Shown here piece by piece: positions 1-5,832 of a DNA stretch of 14,404 bases. The position numbers were made by a program, and so were the translations under genes. The notes below the pieces were generated by a model. That model saw nothing but the letters and a program-made list of their open reading frames with translations, was not told the DNA's origin and made no database searches. Every line of letters begins with the position of its first letter. Position 1 is the stretch's first letter. The DNA lies in contig JAZQWC010000046.1 of NCBI GenBank assembly GCA_045632125.1, positions 1 through 14,404 on the forward strand, written 5' to 3'. Source of the stretch: CALWPV01 sp045632125. GTDB taxonomy: Bacteria; Bacillota; Clostridia; Lachnospirales; Bianqueaceae.

Positions 1-998
1 TCCCACTCAATCGTGCCGGTGGGTTTGGGAGTCAGATCCATCAGCACACGGTTGATACCTTCAACCTCGCTGGTGATACGCTGGGTAATCTTGTGCAGAA
101 CAGCGTAGGGGATCTCCTCGATGGTAGCGGTCATTGCATCGGTGGTGTTCACCGCACGAATGATGGCCGGCCAGCCTTCGTAACGCATGTCGTTACGAAC
201 GCCAACGCTCTTCATATCCGGAATGGCAACGAAGTACTGCCATACCTTTTCAGCCAGACCGCAGATGTCGAACTCTTCACGCAGGATCGCATCAGCCTCA
301 CGCAGAGCGTGCAGACGATCGCGAGTGATGGCACCCAGGCAGCGAACGCCAAGACCGGGGCCGGGGAAGGGCTGACGATATACCATAGCGTGGGGCAGAC
401 CCAGAGCTTCGCCTACTACACGAACCTCGTCCTTGAACAGCAGCTTAATGGGCTCAACCAGCTCCATAGCCATGTCCTCAGGCAAACCGCCTACGTTATG
501 ATGAGATTTAACAGGCTTGCCGCTCTCGGCAGCCTTGATGGATTCCAGAATATCGGGGTAGATGGTACCCTGAGCCAGGAAGGAAATGCCATCCAGCTTA
601 GCAGCCTCTTCATCAAATACTTTGATGAATTCGCCGCCGATGATCTTACGCTTCTTTTCAGGATCAGCCTCGCCTGCCAGCAGGTCAAGGAAACGATCAG
701 TAGCATCTACATAAATCAGGTTAGCGTCCAACTCTTTGCCGAAGATCTCGATAACCTGCTCGCTCTCGCCTTTACGCATCAAGCCGTGGTTTACGTGTAC
801 GCATACCAGCTGCTTGCCAATGGCTTTGATCAGCAGGGCTGCTACTACGGAAGAATCAACACCGCCGGACAGAGCCAGCAAAACTTTTTTGTCGCCAACC
901 TGCTCACGAACTGCAGCAACCTGCTCTTCAATAAAAGCATTAGCCTGTTCGAAGTTAGTAATACGAGCCATAGATTCAGGACGTACGTTGCTATCCAT
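1..998 (-). CDS. guaA: GMP synthase, ATP-pyrophosphatase subunit (GATase-less), lacks only its stop codon
   Basis: Converts XMP to GMP through an adenylyl-XMP intermediate, using ammonia supplied by a glutamine amidotransferase; cytosolic purine synthesis. Reading from the ATG at 998 gives 332 codons with no stop before the window edge. The last residues read GTIEW plus two bases compatible with Glu, the usual GuaA C-terminus, so only the stop is probably missing. The ATP-PPase P-loop SGGVDSS is at residues 44-50, and PFPGPGLGVRCLG of the dimerisation/XMP-binding part is present. The start is firm: GGAGGA lies about 7 bases upstream, and the N-terminus matches the point where this domain begins in fused GuaA. 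The usual N-terminal glutamine amidotransferase of about 190 residues is absent, and the 27-base gap upstream leads straight into a CofE-like gene. It is therefore either one half of a two-subunit enzyme, with the GATase encoded elsewhere, or ammonia-dependent. Confidence 0.93.
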   Translation of the reverse strand, partial: MDSNVRPESMARITNFEQANAFIEEQVAAVREQVGDKKVLLALSGGVDSSVVAALLIKAIGKQLVCVHVNHGLMRKGESEQVIEIFGKELDANLIYVDATDRFLDLLAGEADPEKKRKIIGGEFIKVFDEEAAKLDGISFLAQGTIYPDILESIKAAESGKPVKSHHNVGGLPEDMAMELVEPIKLLFKDEVRVVGEALGLPHAMVYRQPFPGPGLGVRCLGAITRDRLHALREADAILREEFDICGLAEKVWQYFVAIPDMKSVGVRNDMRYEGWPAIIRAVNTTDAMTATIEEIPYAVLHKITQRITSEVEGINRVLMDLTPKPTGTIEW

Positions 999-1025
999 TC
1001 TTGTATCCTCCAAAATTATATCGAA

Positions 1026-2228
1026 TTAGTCAGTATAGTTATCAAAGTAACCCTGTACCAGAACAACAGGAGTTCCCTTATCGCCGGAACCACTGGTCAG
1101 GTCACACAGAGAACCGATCAGGTCGGTCAGCTGACGGGGAGTGGTACCCTGAGCAGCCATGTTACCTACCAGGCTGCTGCCGTCCTTTGCACGAATGCTC
1201 TCGGAAATGGCTTTCTTCAGTTCCTCGCCGGACAAATCTTTAGAGTCGTTATCTGCCAGATATTTGAGCTTCAGCTCGTTGGGAGTACCAATCAGACCAT
1301 CGGTATGAGCGGGAGATACAACCGGATCAGCCAGCTCCCAAATCTTACCCTGAGGATCTTTGAAAGCGCCGTCGCCGTATACCATAACTTCAACCAACTT
1401 ACCGGTAGCCTTCAGGATACGATCCTGAATGTCCAGTACCAGGTCTTTACACTCGCGGGGGAACAGTTTGATTTTATCTTCAGTGGACTTGTTGGAGCCC
1501 AGCAGACCGTATTTTTCGTTGCAGCCGCTTCCATTGATAGGAGCGTTCATGATCTCATCCAGACCGCAAACAACCTTAGCACCGGCAGCCTTCAGGATGC
1601 GCTTAGTGCGTACACGGGTATGAATGTCGCAGTTCAAAATGCAATCAGCATAATCCAGAATGGCTTTAGCCTGGTTTGCAAAGATCACTTCTACTTCTGC
1701 GCCGCATTCGCGGATCAGATTGCTATAATATTCAACATAATCTACGCCGGTGAATTCATGTTTGTTTACACCGAAAAGCTCACGATAGCGCTCAAGGGTC
1801 AGTACATCGGAATAAGGATTTACGCCGGCCTCGTCCAGTTTATCAAGGCTTACCAGCTCGTTACCTACCTCATCGGAGGGGTAGCTCAGCATCAGCACAA
1901 CCTTTTTAGCGCCTTTAGCGATACCGCGCAGGCAAATTGCAAAACGATTACGGGACAGGATGGGGAAGATGACGCCGATGGTCTCGCCGCCCAGTTTAGC
2001 CTTTACATCAGCAGCAATATCATCAACAGAAGCATAGTTACCCTGTGCTCTTGCAACGATGGACTCGGTAATAGAGATAACGTCGCGATCTCTCAGTTCA
2101 AATCCTTCTGCTTCAGCGGCTTCCAACACACTGTCAGCAACAATAGCGGCCAGATCGTCACCCTCACGAATGATGGGGCAGCGAATACCGCGGGATATAG
2201 TACCTACTCTGCGTTCGTTAGTTTTCAT
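1026..2228 (-). CDS. CofE-like protein (coenzyme F420-0:L-glutamate ligase family)
   Basis: 400 residues. The N-terminal third resembles the F420_ligase (CofE) family: IREGDDLAAIV at about 20-30, then DRDVISITESIVARAQG at 47-63, the counterpart of the CofE motif DGDVLVVTxKIVSKAEG. Archaeal CofE uses GTP to add glutamate to F420-0 and is about 250 residues, so this protein carries some 150 extra residues of unknown role. No other F420 gene is visible, so F420 synthesis should not be assumed; a related amide-ligase reaction on another acceptor is possible. The start at 2228 has AAAGGA about 10 bases upstream. The gene is first in a two-gene transcript with the GMP synthase subunit 27 bases downstream, which points to a nucleotide-linked role or simple co-expression. 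Family assignment is good; substrate unknown. Confidence 0.8.
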   Translation of the reverse strand: MKTNERRVGTISRGIRCPIIREGDDLAAIVADSVLEAAEAEGFELRDRDVISITESIVARAQGNYASVDDIAADVKAKLGGETIGVIFPILSRNRFAICLRGIAKGAKKVVLMLSYPSDEVGNELVSLDKLDEAGVNPYSDVLTLERYRELFGVNKHEFTGVDYVEYYSNLIRECGAEVEVIFANQAKAILDYADCILNCDIHTRVRTKRILKAAGAKVVCGLDEIMNAPINGSGCNEKYGLLGSNKSTEDKIKLFPRECKDLVLDIQDRILKATGKLVEVMVYGDGAFKDPQGKIWELADPVVSPAHTDGLIGTPNELKLKYLADNDSKDLSGEELKKAISESIRAKDGSSLVGNMAAQGTTPRQLTDLIGSLCDLTSGSGDKGTPVVLVQGYFDNYTD

Positions 2229-2313
2229 AGATTCAGTGTCCTTTCTATATGGGTGCTTTCATGCGATTTTGCAGATTTCATACACAAAAGCAAACAAAAC
2301 CGCTAGCATACCT

Positions 2314-2342
2314 ATTATAACGGAAGTATTGCCATTTTTCAA
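2314..2342 (-). promoter_or_regulatory. Promoter of the CofE-like/guaA operon
   Basis: On the minus strand, TTGAAA (2342-2337) and a perfect TATAAT (2319-2314) are separated by exactly 17 bases. Transcription would begin near 2307, leaving an untranslated leader of about 80 nt. No purine riboswitch core was recognised in that leader. Confidence 0.8.
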
Positions 2343-2425
2343 TAAAACAGTGTAATAAAATCCGCTTTTTTTCAAAAAAAATTTTTATGCAAATTTAATA
2401 AATATGCACTTCATTCATCTTAAAC

Positions 2426-3346
2426 TCAGTTTAAAGTCAGCTTTTTAAACAAATCTTCGAATAATGCATCTCTTTTTATAAAATACACATATCTAAATAA
2501 TTTATCCGTGGTTTCCTCTTCATAGCAGCCATCATATCCCGGCAGACGCACCGGAATCACACGGGACAGCATGAACCGATCATTTTCATTCATCAGCCAG
2601 GCCGCAGCGGTCACATCCCAGATCACGCGGCTCCAGGGTTTGCCAGCCGCATAGCTCTCAGCTTCCTGAATCGTATTTTCTGCCAGATATGTACTCAAAT
2701 CATTACGTCCAATCAACCATTCCTTCAGCTCCGGCTTGGTGGTCGCAAAGCCGCTCACCACACCCTGACAGGGCAGCTGTACCAAAGGAGCTTCGCTCTT
2801 AAATACCACACGGGCGGCTGCAATATCCTGATGCAGATTGAACTCTTTATTATCGCAGTACTCCAGAGAGTGCCCGCCCAGCCACACGATCACGATCTTC
2901 TCCGCAATGGAAGGATCCATGATCAGCGCAGAGGCCACGTTTGTGATCGCACCGATCGCCACCACATACAGCGGATGTTCCGGCGAATACTCAGACGCCA
3001 AAGCCACCAAATGCCGCGCCGCCTCTGACTCCTGTGCAGTAGTTTCATCGATCAAATAATCTACCGAACCTTTATACACATTTTCCACATATTCATTGCG
3101 ACCCAAAAGCCCCAACAATCTCATAATTTCATCGTAGCTGCGCTCCATACCATCCTTTGGCGATGTGGAATGACTATTGAAAAAAGGAGCCGCATAGATC
3201 GCCTTCAAATTAAACTTCTCCGGCGATAAAAACATATATGAAAGGGCAAATTGATCGTCGATCTCATTGTATGTATCGGTATCCAGCACCGCATCCACTC
3301 TGCCCGCCGGCACCTGCAAATTGGCAAGATATTGTTTCGAATCCAT
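2426..3346 (-). CDS. Nucleoside hydrolase (inosine-uridine preferring hydrolase family)
   Basis: Hydrolyses the N-glycosidic bond of ribonucleosides to base and ribose; calcium-dependent, cytosolic salvage. From the chosen start it has 306 residues, normal for the family. The N-terminal metal-binding Asp cluster is DTDTYNEIDDQ at 22-32, a variant of DTDxGxDD with two inserted residues found in one subfamily. IGAITNVASAL is at 131-141, EFNLHQDIAAA at 168-178 (compare EFNxxxDPEAA), and the late metal-ligand Asp is in WDVTAAAW at 243-250. Longer in-frame starts exist up to 3418, but GGAGGT at 3356-3351 sits five bases before the ATG at 3346, and the extra upstream residues look non-coding. It is a single-gene unit with its own promoter, downstream of which lies the CofE-like/guaA operon. 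The exact substrate cannot be told. Confidence 0.9.
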   Translation of the reverse strand: MDSKQYLANLQVPAGRVDAVLDTDTYNEIDDQFALSYMFLSPEKFNLKAIYAAPFFNSHSTSPKDGMERSYDEIMRLLGLLGRNEYVENVYKGSVDYLIDETTAQESEAARHLVALASEYSPEHPLYVVAIGAITNVASALIMDPSIAEKIVIVWLGGHSLEYCDNKEFNLHQDIAAARVVFKSEAPLVQLPCQGVVSGFATTKPELKEWLIGRNDLSTYLAENTIQEAESYAAGKPWSRVIWDVTAAAWLMNENDRFMLSRVIPVRLPGYDGCYEEETTDKLFRYVYFIKRDALFEDLFKKLTLN

Positions 3347-3402
3347 AGCAACCTCCATCATGTTTCCATCTAATTTTTTCACACAAGATCCCATCTTTCC
3401 CA

Positions 3403-3418
3403 TTGACGCTCTCGTCAA
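3403..3418. repeat. Perfect inverted repeat, 6-bp arms, in a divergent promoter region
   Basis: TTGACG and CGTCAA flank a four-base CTCT spacer. The left arm coincides with the proposed -35 box of the plus-strand yitT-type promoter, so a protein bound here could block it. An operator role is inference. Confidence 0.45.
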
Positions 3419-3431
3419 AAAGGGGTATTCT
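3403..3431 (+). promoter_or_regulatory. Possible promoter of the YitT-family gene
   Basis: TTGACG (3403-3408) and TATTCT (3426-3431) are 17 bases apart on the plus strand. The -35 is good and the -10 is weak. The leader would be about 87 nt. Confidence 0.45.
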
Positions 3432-3437
3432 AATATA

Positions 3438-3456
3438 GGATCGCTTCTTACGATCC
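3438..3456. repeat. Perfect inverted repeat beside the nucleoside hydrolase -10 box
   Basis: GGATCG and CGATCC are separated by seven bases (CTTCTTA). The repeat directly abuts the minus-strand -10 at 3457-3462 and covers the expected start point, a position suited to a repressor site. No regulator is recognised. Confidence 0.45.
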
Positions 3457-3465
3457 ATTATAACA
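3457..3465 (-). promoter_or_regulatory. Extended -10 promoter element of the nucleoside hydrolase gene
   Basis: On the minus strand the sequence reads TGTTATAAT, an extended -10 with a perfect TATAAT. There is no good -35 at normal distance (TGGCAT-like at best), which is tolerated with an extended -10. Transcription would start near 3450, about 100 bases before the gene. Confidence 0.6.
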
Positions 3466-3524
3466 ATCCCAAACGATAAATGCCAGTCTTTCTTACACAT
3501 ATTCTGGTCGAACAGGAGGTTTTT

Positions 3525-4388
3525 ATGAAATCCTACTTAAAAATGTTTCCCACTATTTTAATCGGTAATGCACTCATCGCCATCTCGGTCTGTGCTTTCG
3601 TAATTCCCCATGGTATCATGTTGGGCGGCTGCAACGGTATCGCCCTTACCATTCAGCAACTAATCGACCTGCCCCTCTCAGTCCTGTCGGCCATTTTAAA
3701 TGTCAGTTTCTTTTTCCTAGGTCTCATTTTCCTAGGCAAAAAATTTGCTGCCAGTTCCCTTCTTTCCACCATTCTGTATCCGCTGATTCTAGCTGTATGT
3801 GAACGTCTTCCCCTGGCAGAAATGTTCCAAGGCGACCTGTTCATCAGCTCCGTTTGCTGCGGTATCTGCATGGGTGCCGGTATTGGTCTTGTGGTTCGAG
3901 CCGGCGGCAGCACCGGCGGCATGGATATTCCTCCCTGCATCCTTCAAAAATACAAAGGCATTCCGGTGGGTACCTCCCTTCTTGTATTCGATGGTCTGAT
4001 CATTTTGTCACAGATACTTCTCAAAGGTTTCGACGGCTTACTGTATAGTTTAGCCTGCCTCTTCCTCACCTCCATCACCATCGACAAACTCATCGTGGCC
4101 GGTGAGCGCAAACTCCAGCTCATTATCATCTCCGATCGTTTTCGCGACATCCAACAGGAGATCCTGCAGACCCTCGATTCCGGTCTCACTCTTCTGGACA
4201 TCGAAACCGGCTTCGATGCCCAAAACCAAAAAGCCCTGCTGGTGGTCATCTACGCTAAAAAGTACCCGGCAATCAAAGAGGCTGCTTTATCCATCGACCC
4301 CAGCGCCTTCATTATTGCCTCGGAAGTAACCGGCGTCAACGGTCGCGGCTACACCCTGCAGCGCAGCTATTCCACCAAAGCTAAATAA
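3525..4388 (+). CDS. YitT family membrane protein (DUF161 plus DUF2179)
   Basis: Integral membrane protein of unknown transport function, 287 residues, typical length for the family. The N-terminal hydrophobic region (about 8-190) holds several membrane segments and the family signature GGSTGGMD at 127-134. The C-terminal soluble part (about 198-280) matches DUF2179, including a closing GVNGRGYTL at 270-278. The ATG at 3525 was chosen because GGAGGT lies at 3515-3520 with a four-base spacer; an upstream in-frame ATG at 3480 lacks such a site. It is monocistronic, diverges from the nucleoside hydrolase, and ends 13 bases before a strong terminator. Bacterial members are generally annotated as uncharacterised; no substrate is suggested by the context. 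Confidence 0.88.
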   Translation: MKSYLKMFPTILIGNALIAISVCAFVIPHGIMLGGCNGIALTIQQLIDLPLSVLSAILNVSFFFLGLIFLGKKFAASSLLSTILYPLILAVCERLPLAEMFQGDLFISSVCCGICMGAGIGLVVRAGGSTGGMDIPPCILQKYKGIPVGTSLLVFDGLIILSQILLKGFDGLLYSLACLFLTSITIDKLIVAGERKLQLIIISDRFRDIQQEILQTLDSGLTLLDIETGFDAQNQKALLVVIYAKKYPAIKEAALSIDPSAFIIASEVTGVNGRGYTLQRSYSTKAK

Positions 4389-4401
4389 GTTCAACAAAAC
4401 G

Positions 4402-4491
4402 AAAGCCCTTCCTCTCTTCGCATACACGGCGCAGCCACGCCGCGCATTTCATTTTGCTACGCAAAATGGCGCGAAAGAAAGGAAGGGCTTT
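4402..4491. terminator. Bidirectional terminator built from a branched palindrome
   Basis: The outer stem is 12 perfect base pairs (AAAGCCCTTCCT, 4402-4413, with AGGAAGGGCTTT, 4480-4491). Inside it lie two further hairpins: CGGCG/CGCCG (4427-4431/4438-4442) and CATTTTGC/GCAAAATG (4450-4457/4461-4468). The second can be extended by CGCGC/GCGCG (4441-4445/4469-4473), which competes for two bases with the first. It separates two convergent genes and has T-rich sequence after the stem on the plus strand (TTTTACTTTTAT) and an A/T-rich flank on the other. Confidence 0.75.
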
Positions 4492-4496
4492 TACTT

Positions 4497-5054
4497 TTAT
4501 GTTGTTGTTCGGGACCGGTGCAGCTGCTGATTCAGCTTCGCCAACAAGTTCACCAGCGGCAATATCATGAGGCCAGCCGCAAAATTGCTGATGCCGTGAA
4601 TGATATCAAAGGGGATTCCGGACAAGATCCAGGCAAGGGTCTGTTCAAAATTGAAACCAAACATCAAAGCCTGAGCCGGGGCATATAAAGTGCCATAAGC
4701 AAAGCCATGCAGTGCACACACCAAAGGATACACCACAGCCTTTACCGCTGTGGGCATTTTTTTTGGCAGCAGCATAGTCAGCGCCCATAAAACGGCCCAT
4801 ATATACACATACGGAATCCACCAAACGGAAAACCCGTTAAATAGTCCGGTCATGAATACAAAAATATAAATCGGTATTAATGCTTTTTTGCGATAGACCA
4901 CTGTAAATACCATGATGAACATTCCGAGCAGATGAATGTTTGGAGCCCATTCCATGATCAATTTGGAACAGTACATCAGGGCACCCAACATGGCAAATAT
5001 GGTTAGCTCCGCAACTGAAAGCTTTCTTTTTTTACTTGGTGCGGACGAGTTCAT
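4497..5054 (-). CDS. ECF transporter S component, probably for cobalamin or a corrinoid
   Basis: Substrate-binding membrane subunit of an energy-coupling-factor importer, 185 residues, typical for an S component. It is polytopic: hydrophobic stretches fall at about 14-34, 42-55, 58-76, 80-97, 104-125 and 143-175, with a small basic N-terminus (SKKRK) as is common in S components. The start at 5054 was preferred over one six codons upstream because GGAG lies about 7 bases ahead of it. The gene overlaps the end of the DUF4430 lipoprotein gene by 23 bases, so translation is probably coupled. No ATPase or T component is nearby, so it would use a shared module. Specificity is inferred from the cobalamin riboswitch upstream and the transcobalamin-like partner, not from its own sequence. 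Confidence 0.82.
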   Translation of the reverse strand: MNSSAPSKKRKLSVAELTIFAMLGALMYCSKLIMEWAPNIHLLGMFIMVFTVVYRKKALIPIYIFVFMTGLFNGFSVWWIPYVYIWAVLWALTMLLPKKMPTAVKAVVYPLVCALHGFAYGTLYAPAQALMFGFNFEQTLAWILSGIPFDIIHGISNFAAGLMILPLVNLLAKLNQQLHRSRTTT

Positions 5055-5457
5055 ACTGATCTCCGTCAGCAAACTCAGTGGTATCTACGCCGGTCATCAT
5101 GTATTCACCGTTCTGATAAAAACCCCAGTAAGTCTGGTCTACATCATAGTCGGCCAACATGCCATTCACCTTTTTAATGTACAGTCCAAAGTCACCGTCT
5201 TCGCCTTCCACCAGCTCATGAGCCATCAGGGCATCACCCAAAATGGTTTCATCGGTATGAATGGTAAAGGTGATCTTCTTCTCTTCCGCTTCCACCACTA
5301 CTTTTACAGTTTTACTGCCCTTACCCAGTTCGGTATCTTCGGTGTACTTGGCATCGGCCCAAATACCCTTTTCCTCTTCCTTGGTACAAGCAGTCATGCA
5401 GGCCAGCATCATTACACACAGCACTGCGGTTAACAGAGTTCTCATTTTGTTTTTCAT
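5032..5457 (-). CDS. DUF4430 (transcobalamin-like) lipoprotein
   Basis: 141-residue secreted lipoprotein. A charged start (MKNKMR), a hydrophobic core (7-20) and a lipobox-like MTAC with Cys24 indicate lipidation and anchoring outside the membrane. A DUF4430 domain spans about 62-138, including TILGDAL and a closing FADGDQYELVR. This domain is related to the C-terminal part of mammalian transcobalamin/intrinsic factor, so binding of a corrinoid is a reasonable inference. The start at 5457 is preferred over one 14 codons upstream because AGAAAGGA lies at 5475-5468, and the signal peptide then begins at Met1. It is the first gene after the cobalamin riboswitch and overlaps the S component gene. 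The pair probably acts as surface capture protein plus importer subunit. Confidence 0.87.
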   Translation of the reverse strand: MKNKMRTLLTAVLCVMMLACMTACTKEEEKGIWADAKYTEDTELGKGSKTVKVVVEAEEKKITFTIHTDETILGDALMAHELVEGEDGDFGLYIKKVNGMLADYDVDQTYWGFYQNGEYMMTGVDTTEFADGDQYELVRTK

Positions 5458-5531
5458 AATTAAATTGTCCTTTCTCCCCTCATTACCCAGGGGAAGCAAT
5501 ATGATTTGCTGAAGTTTCGAAGAAACTCCCT

Positions 5532-5557
5532 AACGTTCGACCGGATAGTCGAACGTT
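5532..5557 (-). promoter_or_regulatory. Regulatory hairpin downstream of the cobalamin aptamer
   Basis: Ten perfect base pairs, AACGTTCGAC with GTCGAACGTT, around a six-base loop (TATCCG on the minus strand). No run of T follows, so this is not an intrinsic terminator. It occupies the place of the P13 hairpin whose loop contacts L5 in cobalamin riboswitches; the loops share only a four-base complement (TCCG with TGGA, one wobble). Confidence 0.65.
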
Positions 5558-5560
5558 TTT

Positions 5561-5632
5561 GATAAGCATTCCGGCTATAACGGCAATGGCTGTTGTCGCG
5601 GATTTCCACCGCAGTTTCCTTATCTAAACGTT
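5561..5632 (-). promoter_or_regulatory. Cobalamin riboswitch aptamer, short class-II type
   Basis: Read on the minus strand, a closing helix GATAAG (5624-5619)/CTTATC (5566-5561) encloses GAAA (5618-5615), then P4 CTG/CAG (5614-5612/5592-5590), P5 CGG/CCG (5611-5609/5601-5599) with loop TGGAAAT, P6 CCG/CGG (5583-5581/5573-5571) with loop starting TTATA, and the conserved AATG (5570-5567). This order and the unpaired motifs match class-II hydroxocobalamin aptamers of the env8 kind as I recall them, with compensated changes in P6. An outer helix AACGTTT (5632-5626)/AAACGTT (5558-5552) can extend it. It lies 150 nt ahead of the DUF4430 gene on the same transcript. Confidence 0.85.
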
Positions 5633-5665
5633 GACAACGACTGCGCTGCTCTCGCAGTCCGGTCT

Positions 5666-5694
5666 ATTCTACCACACGTATACGCTTTTTTCAA
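5666..5694 (-). promoter_or_regulatory. Promoter of the riboswitch/DUF4430/S-component transcript
   Basis: TTGAAA (5694-5689) and TAGAAT (5671-5666) on the minus strand, exactly 17 bases apart. The transcript would start near 5659, so the leader holds a GACTGCG/CGCAGTC hairpin followed by the aptamer. Confidence 0.78.
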
Positions 5695-5703
5695 GGTTTC
5701 ATC

Positions 5704-5732
5704 TTGTACGCCTCTCACTTAGGTGGTACAAT
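5704..5732 (+). promoter_or_regulatory. Promoter of the DUF5058/M20 operon
   Basis: TTGTAC (5704-5709) and TACAAT (5727-5732) on the plus strand, 17 bases apart. It lies only nine bases from the -35 of the divergent riboswitch promoter. Confidence 0.68.
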
Positions 5733-5748
5733 AGACAGAACACTTACT

Positions 5749-5809
5749 GCCGCCTGCGCAAACCCGAATCACAGCCAATCGCTTCGTCCGGTTTCGCGCT
5801 CTGCGCGGC
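5749..5809 (+). repeat. Long imperfect hairpin in the leader of the DUF5058 operon
   Basis: GCCGC (5749-5753) pairs with GCGGC (5805-5809). GCGC (5756-5759) pairs with GCGC (5796-5799), and AAACC (5760-5764) with GGTTT (5790-5794), with one bulged C. The structure ends nine bases before the ribosome-binding site. No known riboswitch class is recognised. Confidence 0.4.
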
Positions 5810-5832
5810 AAAATTTTAAGGAGGAACTCATT

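Noticed and set aside
93..2306. A 737-codon open frame on the plus strand
   Set aside because: It lies antisense to both the GMP synthase subunit and the CofE-like gene and runs through the spacer between them. Its product shows no family motif, and the minus-strand genes have clear motifs, ribosome-binding sites and a promoter. It is a by-product of codon use.
2229..2307. Purine riboswitch in the leader of the CofE-like/guaA operon
   Set aside because: The leader is only about 80 nt, and I could not find the paired loops or conserved core of a purine aptamer.
2421..2437. Inverted TTAAACT/AGTTTAA at the end of the nucleoside hydrolase gene as a terminator
   Set aside because: The loop would be one base and the arms are pure A/T apart from one pair, so it is not a credible RNA hairpin.
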